Of a stretch of DNA of 64,000 nucleotides, positions 58,800 through 64,000 are shown in pieces. This stretch comes from Sycobia sp. Sy_11 (lineage: Eukaryota > Arthropoda > Insecta > Hymenoptera > Epichrysomallidae): positions 1,981,001 to 2,045,000 of the forward strand of contig JACCIC010000094.1 in assembly GCA_018907035.1 (NCBI GenBank), written 5' to 3'. Under the pieces are notes generated by a model. The model was not told where the DNA came from, ran no database searches, and worked only from the letters and a program-made list of their open reading frames with translations. Made by a program: the position numbers and the translations under genes. The first letter of the stretch is position 1, and every line of letters begins with the position of its first letter.

Positions 58800-61700
58800 G
58801 CCTTAGGGGATACTATAAAATTATTTGTAAGAAAACGAATTTTTAATTGTTTACATAAGTTTTTAAGTAATTAATAATTTTAATAAAATATTGTTTGTTT
58901 TTATAAAATTTTATGTAGCGATAATTTTTTACAGTTATTTAAAATAATAATAGTTTAATAGCTAAATTTTTATATGAGTTCTATAAGAAAAATAGAAGAA
59001 AAACTTGCAATGTCGAGACTTTTACATTTGTTTATCTAAAAAAAACTCTTGAATATGTCTTTTAATTGATGGATTTTAGCATTCAAGAATTTTTCGATTT
59101 TTAAAAAATCGTTACATTTTATTGACTTGATTAAAAAAATTTTTACGTTTAAACAATAAAATTTAATCAGTAAATAAGAAAATCACATTAACTAAGAAAA
59201 CAAAGTTTTCAAATAAATCAATTGCTATACTTTCAAGTGATCAAAAATTTTGTTGAATTTAAATTAAAAAAATGCGTTTATTTAAACTTTTATTGCATTA
59301 TATTCAATGTATATATATAGTTCATTGTAAAGTATAAAATTAAAAATATAAAGAACTTGATATAGTTTAATTTTTGAAAATAGTAATTTTCACGTTATTA
59401 TGAATAATAATATTTTTTGACAAAAATATTTAGAAATAGCATGATAAGAGAAATCGGAAAATTATACATATTGATTCAAATATGATATTATGAGATTGAT
59501 TGGTCTCTGCATTGCTAAGTTCTTTTTATTATGTTAATATCATTTAGATTTGCAACAGAAAGATAAATTTTTAATGGTATATTATCTTCATAAATAAATA
59601 CATTGCTAGAATTTTTCAAATACTTACCGTTTGAATAAATTTATAAATAATTTTTTTAAATTGTTATCTTCGATATTTAGAAGAAAATTATCTGGTTTTT
59701 ACTCTTTAGCCTTTACTCTATTAAGATCATTGCTAAATCTAATAAAAACGTTTTATTATTTAATATTAATTTTATGTTATAATTTGTAATTAATTTTTCG
59801 AAGTTGAAATTCGATTAATACTAATTATTGGCTGCGTTCATATTTTTAAGTTTTGAACAGTCAACCTAATCATTGTTAAAAAATAACTTGTTTAATTTTT
59901 GTATTTTTTTAATTAATGTTAGAAATAACAATTATTGTAAACAAAGTTGTAATCATATAATAGTTACAAATCAATAAATTATTTATTTATAATTGACTTT
60001 AAGGTATTTTTTATATGTAAACAACTTGTAATACAGTTTTTTTGCATTTTTCTTGTTTGATATGTTAATTAACTTTCTTTTCAAGCAGCTATTCGAAGAT
60101 TACTGTATTTTATTCGACTTTTATTCTTTTATTAAGACTAGTATTCTATACTAGTTTTTTTTTTATTTATTCTAAGTTATTGATTCTCCTAAAAAGCTAG
60201 TATTATAATTGTATAGTCACACTATTAATTATATTTCAGGAATAAAATATTTAAATCAAATAATACATTATAACTTCTTTTTTATTTATTTGTAAACAAA
60301 TGCTTGAGAATCGGCACGATTATTTAAAAACTACTTTATGTAAATTATTAAGCACATTATTTAGTTAATGCAACTGCAAATTAAGAATTATATTTTTGTC
60401 TTCACGATATGTTAACCCCCTTTTGAAATTCAAAAAAGATTTTTTGGCCTTGCACATTTTATATTGATGAGTATTAAAACTATGATTAAAGAGTAAAGTA
60501 AGTGAAATACATATTTTCTTAGAATTCTTCAACTATTTATTAACATAACGGAACACAAAAAATATTCCTTGATAGTTCTATTACAACTGTAAATAACATA
60601 AATGTCATAAGGTGTATTTTGGACTGAGGCCTGTTTTAAACTATTCTAAAAAGTTTTAATAAAATTTTATTAAACTTTCTTTTGCATATTGTTTAAAATA
60701 GTTTCTATCTTGATAAACATAATATGTATAATGAAAATTAAGTGAATTTGACAATATTTCAGAAAAACTGGGAGAATGGTAATAATACATAATTTATCCA
60801 TTACCATAATTTTTTTATTACCATAAGAAAAAGTTATAAAGTAAAATGAAAAAAGACTGGTACGAAATAACTGACCCTTGCGATCCGCCAAAATTTGTAA
60901 AAATAAATGTAAAAATACATAATAAAAAATATTCGAATATTGGCGATGTTTGCATAACGTTTTCAACTGCAGAGGTAACAACTGCCGAGATTTTTGCTTC
61001 TGAGGTAAAAAAATATTGAAGTCTTGAAGCAGCCGGCGATTGAACACACAAAATAATTTAAATAAGCTAAATCGTTCATCAATTTTGTACGAATAATAAA
61101 CATCAATTATACAAAAATTAACGAAATTTTTATAATAGAAAATATATATTATATCTAGAAACATATTTAATTGTATATTAATTTCATATACCAATAATTA
61201 GGGAGTTTCCTGCTTTATTTGCAACCAACCGGTAAAAACTTCGAAACTTTCTGTAATATTAATCAAGAGATAAACACCAAAGCCTTACTAGAACTAGTAG
61301 AACTCAAAAAATGGTATTTTTTAGTTTTTTACTGGCTTCCAACATCACAAAAAGATACTCAATCGTTTGATATTTTTGCTGCAGCTGACAGTGTCGTATT
61401 ACAATTAAAAAATTAAATATTACAATTAAAAGTGTGAGAAGAGATTAAGAATATTATCTCATAGCATACAATTAATATGTGAAAATGGAAATAAATTGCA
61501 TCATTCATAGACAAAATTATGGTTAACATTATCTAAGCCCTCATGCTGAAACATTCGAAAGATAATCTGTTTATATTCCACTATTAAAAAATGTAATAAA
61601 ACATTTAAGTTGTGTTTACTTAGGGAAACGATAAAATTATTCAATTTATCTCTTCAATTTTTCCAATTCGATTATTATAAATATTCTATTTTTTAAATGA

Positions 61701-63285
61701 ATCTTCAGTTTTCATAAAGCTGAAATTTATTATTGAATGAAATATCAATGAAATTGAATCAAATATCTGTAAAAGCAAAATACTATGACTGTATTGCGAT
61801 TAGTTTCCTTGAACCGCAATTACGATGTCTATCCAATTATACACGTATCGATGCACGTTCTTCCTAAAATTCTAGCAATGCAGCATATTAATGCCGCAAC
61901 AAGCAAGGAATAATTTTCTACATTGAGAAGACTAAAAATATGGGTAAGATCAAATATGATTATAGGACTTTCGTTATATTAAATATATATATATATATTT
62001 CAATAAAAAAAATTATATTCAAATTCCATTATAAAGTTGCAAAAGTGAGTTCAAACACATTGAAATTTCGATGATCAAGAAAAATTACCAAGCGTTTGAA
62101 AAAACATTGAAATAAATGGTTGAATATGTATTTCTGCCTTACCTATTTATAGTTTTCCATTTTCGGAATTCTCCATCAGGGCGTGTTTTCAACTACAGTT
62201 GCGAATTTAAATAGTTTGTGCGTAGATAATGAATTAATATTACTTTCATCCTTTCATGTAAGTTCTTTATTGATAGTAATTTGCGTTGCGCTGTCTAGTT
62301 TTATAGCCTCAGATGTCTTCTCCAGTAGAAAAATCTATGGACAGGGTCCAAATTCTCCAGGAATAGTAACATTTATGAGCTAAATTTACCGGTCTAAACA
62401 AGAACACTTAATTCGATTCAAATTTATAATAATTCCGTTTTCTTTTTTTTTTTCTTTTCTTTAATAGAAATACAATACTTCTAATTATATATGTTTTATT
62501 AAAAATATAAAATTTATAAAAATATATATAATTTATTTAGACACCTGGAAAATAACTAAAAGAATCAGAATCATTTTTTTCTGACATTTCTATTGGATGT
62601 GTAATCGCCCCCCTCTTCTGGCCAGTTTTGAATCTGCCACTTATAAGAATAAATGAAAATTGACGCAAATACGTTATTACTTAATGTTAAATGTAATGAT
62701 GTAACAGATTTGAATATTTAATACAAAATGTACATTTTCTACTAACCTATGTTTTTGATAACAATTTTTTAACTTAGATATTTTGAAATAAATGGAATAT
62801 ATGAGCATTTGATGCTTAATATAATTTGGTAACATTGTAGTGAAATCTATAATGATTCAACGTAAACTGAGACTTAAGCTGCGACAAAATCATTAGATTG
62901 AATTTTAGATCAATTATCAGTTACATATCACATTTAAAATTATTTGCAAAAAAAAACCTGGAATCATCTGGACTCTAAATGAAATTTGAGGATTAATATT
63001 ATACTAATAAATATTCTATTTATAAAAACTTATGTATTTAATACACAAAACTTGAAATGCACAATAATTTTTATTTTTACAAATATCTTTTTATCACATG
63101 TTTTAAAATTAAAAAAAATACACACTAGACACCGAAACAGTACAAAAGTTTTGACGTGTTTAGTTATTTGCAGTTTTTAAAATATCATTTTTATACACAC
63201 TAAAAATGACGTCAGTTTCGTTTTAACTGTACAAAGTAAAACATGGAATGTCGTCGCATTTAGAGAGTATACGCATGAATATTGA
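58800..63285. other. AT-rich DNA downstream of the RRM gene; no supported gene
   Basis: The first few hundred bases are probably the RRM gene's 3' UTR. GC-balanced patches at about 60880-61040 and 61205-61420 carry open frames on opposite strands without recognisable content. 62160-62400 has an exon-like patch (acceptor-like CCATCAG, donor-like CATGTAAGT) with no family match. The remainder is featureless AT-rich DNA. Confidence 0.35.
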
Positions 63286-63659
63286 CTAAAATGTCAAAAT
63301 GGGTCCTTCCCGATGATCTAAGATATCTGCAAAAAAGAAATGTTCTTTAAAACTTTTCATATATATCATTCAAATGGTACATTATAGATAAATTTGTATA
63401 GAATGAACTTTGTCCAATATATTAATTAATTAAACGATTGCAGATGGTTAATTTTTTTTTAATTCGTAGAAAAATCTGAAAGATAACACTATTTTATATT
63501 TTATAATACCTTTGGCTATACTCCACCATGGCAATGTAATGTACGTGAGAAAGGCATTGAGAGGGACGGACTGGGCTCTCTTAGTTTCTTTCCAAAAGTG
63601 GAATGTTTGAGTAAAGCCCCGCATCGTCCATAATGGATTGTAGGCCCCGTCGTCCAGCT
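63286..63659 (-). CDS. Last two coding exons of an unidentified conserved-looking gene
   Basis: The penultimate exon (63659-63510) and final exon (63326-63286, stop TAG at 63288-63286) join in phase through a GT-AG intron. The C-terminal protein begins ELDDGAYNPLWTMRGFTQTF, continues HFWKETKRAQSVPLNAF and LTYITLPWWSIAKD, and ends ILDHREGPILTF. Codon composition is balanced and quite unlike the AT-rich flanks, and both splice sites are canonical (acceptors TACGTCTAG and TTTTTTGCAG), so this is a real gene end. The aromatic-rich LTYITLPWWSI stretch could be a membrane or membrane-associated segment. I do not recognise the family. Earlier exons lie at higher coordinates, probably beyond 64000; an acceptor-flanked open stretch near 63815-63875 does not join in phase. 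Confidence 0.7.
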
Positions 63660-64000
63660 CTAGACGTAAAATAAATCGAAGTTTGTATTATGAGCACAAT
63701 GCACATCAATAGATTTAATTTTGGTTATTTTCTTTATTATTGATAGAATTGTGGAGTTAATCTTTTGTGCTTTTGACTAAATTCTTAATATTCAATATTT
63801 GACCTCAATGAAGAATTTCCTTTTTTGCCGAAGGAGTTTCTTTTAATATTGTAAAGTACTTTGAGACCTCTGTAAACAAAAAGAGGGTGACTAAATAAAA
63901 AATTTATATACGATGCTTGTTAATTTAATAATATATTGTCATATTTTAAACAGTACTCTGAAGTACTAAACAAAATTATGTCTTCCTATGCAAATTCGTC
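63660..64000. other. Probable intron or flank of the minus-strand gene
   Basis: AT-rich. A TTTTTGTTTACAG acceptor-like site on the minus strand near 63875 is followed by about 60 open bases but gives no consistent splice into 63659. Nothing else seen. Confidence 0.35.

Noticed and set aside
60670..61416. Open frames on both strands (174 and 77 aa minus; 65 aa plus)
   Set aside because: Low-complexity hydrophobic translations without conserved motifs; no splice structure that links them.
62179..62257. Exon-like segment between CCATCAG and CATGTAAGT
   Set aside because: No adjoining exons and no family similarity; single acceptor/donor pairs are common by chance.
1..64000. CRISPR arrays, bacterial operons, tRNA or rRNA genes
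   Set aside because: No spacer-repeat arrays, no cloverleaf with matching arms and no rRNA sequence recognised; the gene structure is clearly eukaryotic.

Overview
This window is nuclear DNA from an insect, most likely a hymenopteran (bee, ant or wasp). That is an inference from several facts: the genes have short introns and are very AT-rich, TA and AATA microsatellites are abundant, and the repeats are typical insect classes (mariner, R1-clade and Jockey-type non-LTR retrotransposons, Ty3/Gypsy, Penelope-like). I cannot name the species. There is no bacterial signal: no operons, Shine-Dalgarno sites or CRISPR arrays.

Four complete conserved genes can be assembled with in-phase exon junctions. 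(1) 8379-10634 (+), an RPRD1A/B (CREPT) homologue, the RNA polymerase II CTD-interacting factor, 5 exons, 340 aa. (2) 12659-13710 (-), CNEP1R1/TMEM188, the nuclear envelope phosphatase regulatory subunit, 4 exons, 127 aa, with a GC-AG intron; it lies tail to tail with RPRD1. (3) 50292-52880 (+), Mis12, a kinetochore subunit, 4 exons, 225 aa; its first intron holds a hairpin of the miR-279/286/996 microRNA family on the same strand. (4) 56544-58799 (+), an RBM46/RBM47/A1CF-type protein with three RRMs and a C-terminal dsRBD-like domain, 7 exons, 485 aa. Between Mis12 and the RRM gene, 55876-56189 (+) looks like an unannotated two-exon gene for a 72-aa single-pass membrane protein. The last two coding exons of an unidentified gene lie at 63286-63659 (-), and a lysine-rich terminal exon of unknown origin at 3120-3352 (+). 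A MATH-BTB (SPOP/TDPOZ-like) pseudogene lies at 4316-5091 (-).

The rest is mostly repeats. Positions 372-1204 are a foldback element whose core is a 60-bp tandem repeat open on both strands. Positions 14355-16858 are a long palindromic element split by a 1.2-kb insertion. Positions 17940-21690 are a decayed Jockey-like retrotransposon whose endonuclease is split by a 979-bp solo LTR with a 4-bp target duplication. Positions 22930-25890 are a decayed Ty3/Gypsy pol, followed by a fairly complete R1-clade element (about 26800-32310). Positions 33699-35610 carry two decayed mariners, and 35669-36575 an LTR-like block. Positions 36740-42460 are AT-rich with scattered element scraps. Positions 42462-46449 are a mariner interrupted by a truncated Penelope-like element (GIY-YIG fragment, inverted pseudo-LTR arms, hammerhead-like core), itself interrupted by a further insertion carrying a ~143-bp satellite-like repeat. 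Positions 47640-48450 hold a non-LTR RT scrap.

The host genes are housekeeping (transcription, lipid regulation at the nuclear envelope, chromosome segregation) or germline RNA regulation and form no pathway together. The repeat block at 14-49 kb separates the two gene clusters and has a much higher local GC than the host DNA.
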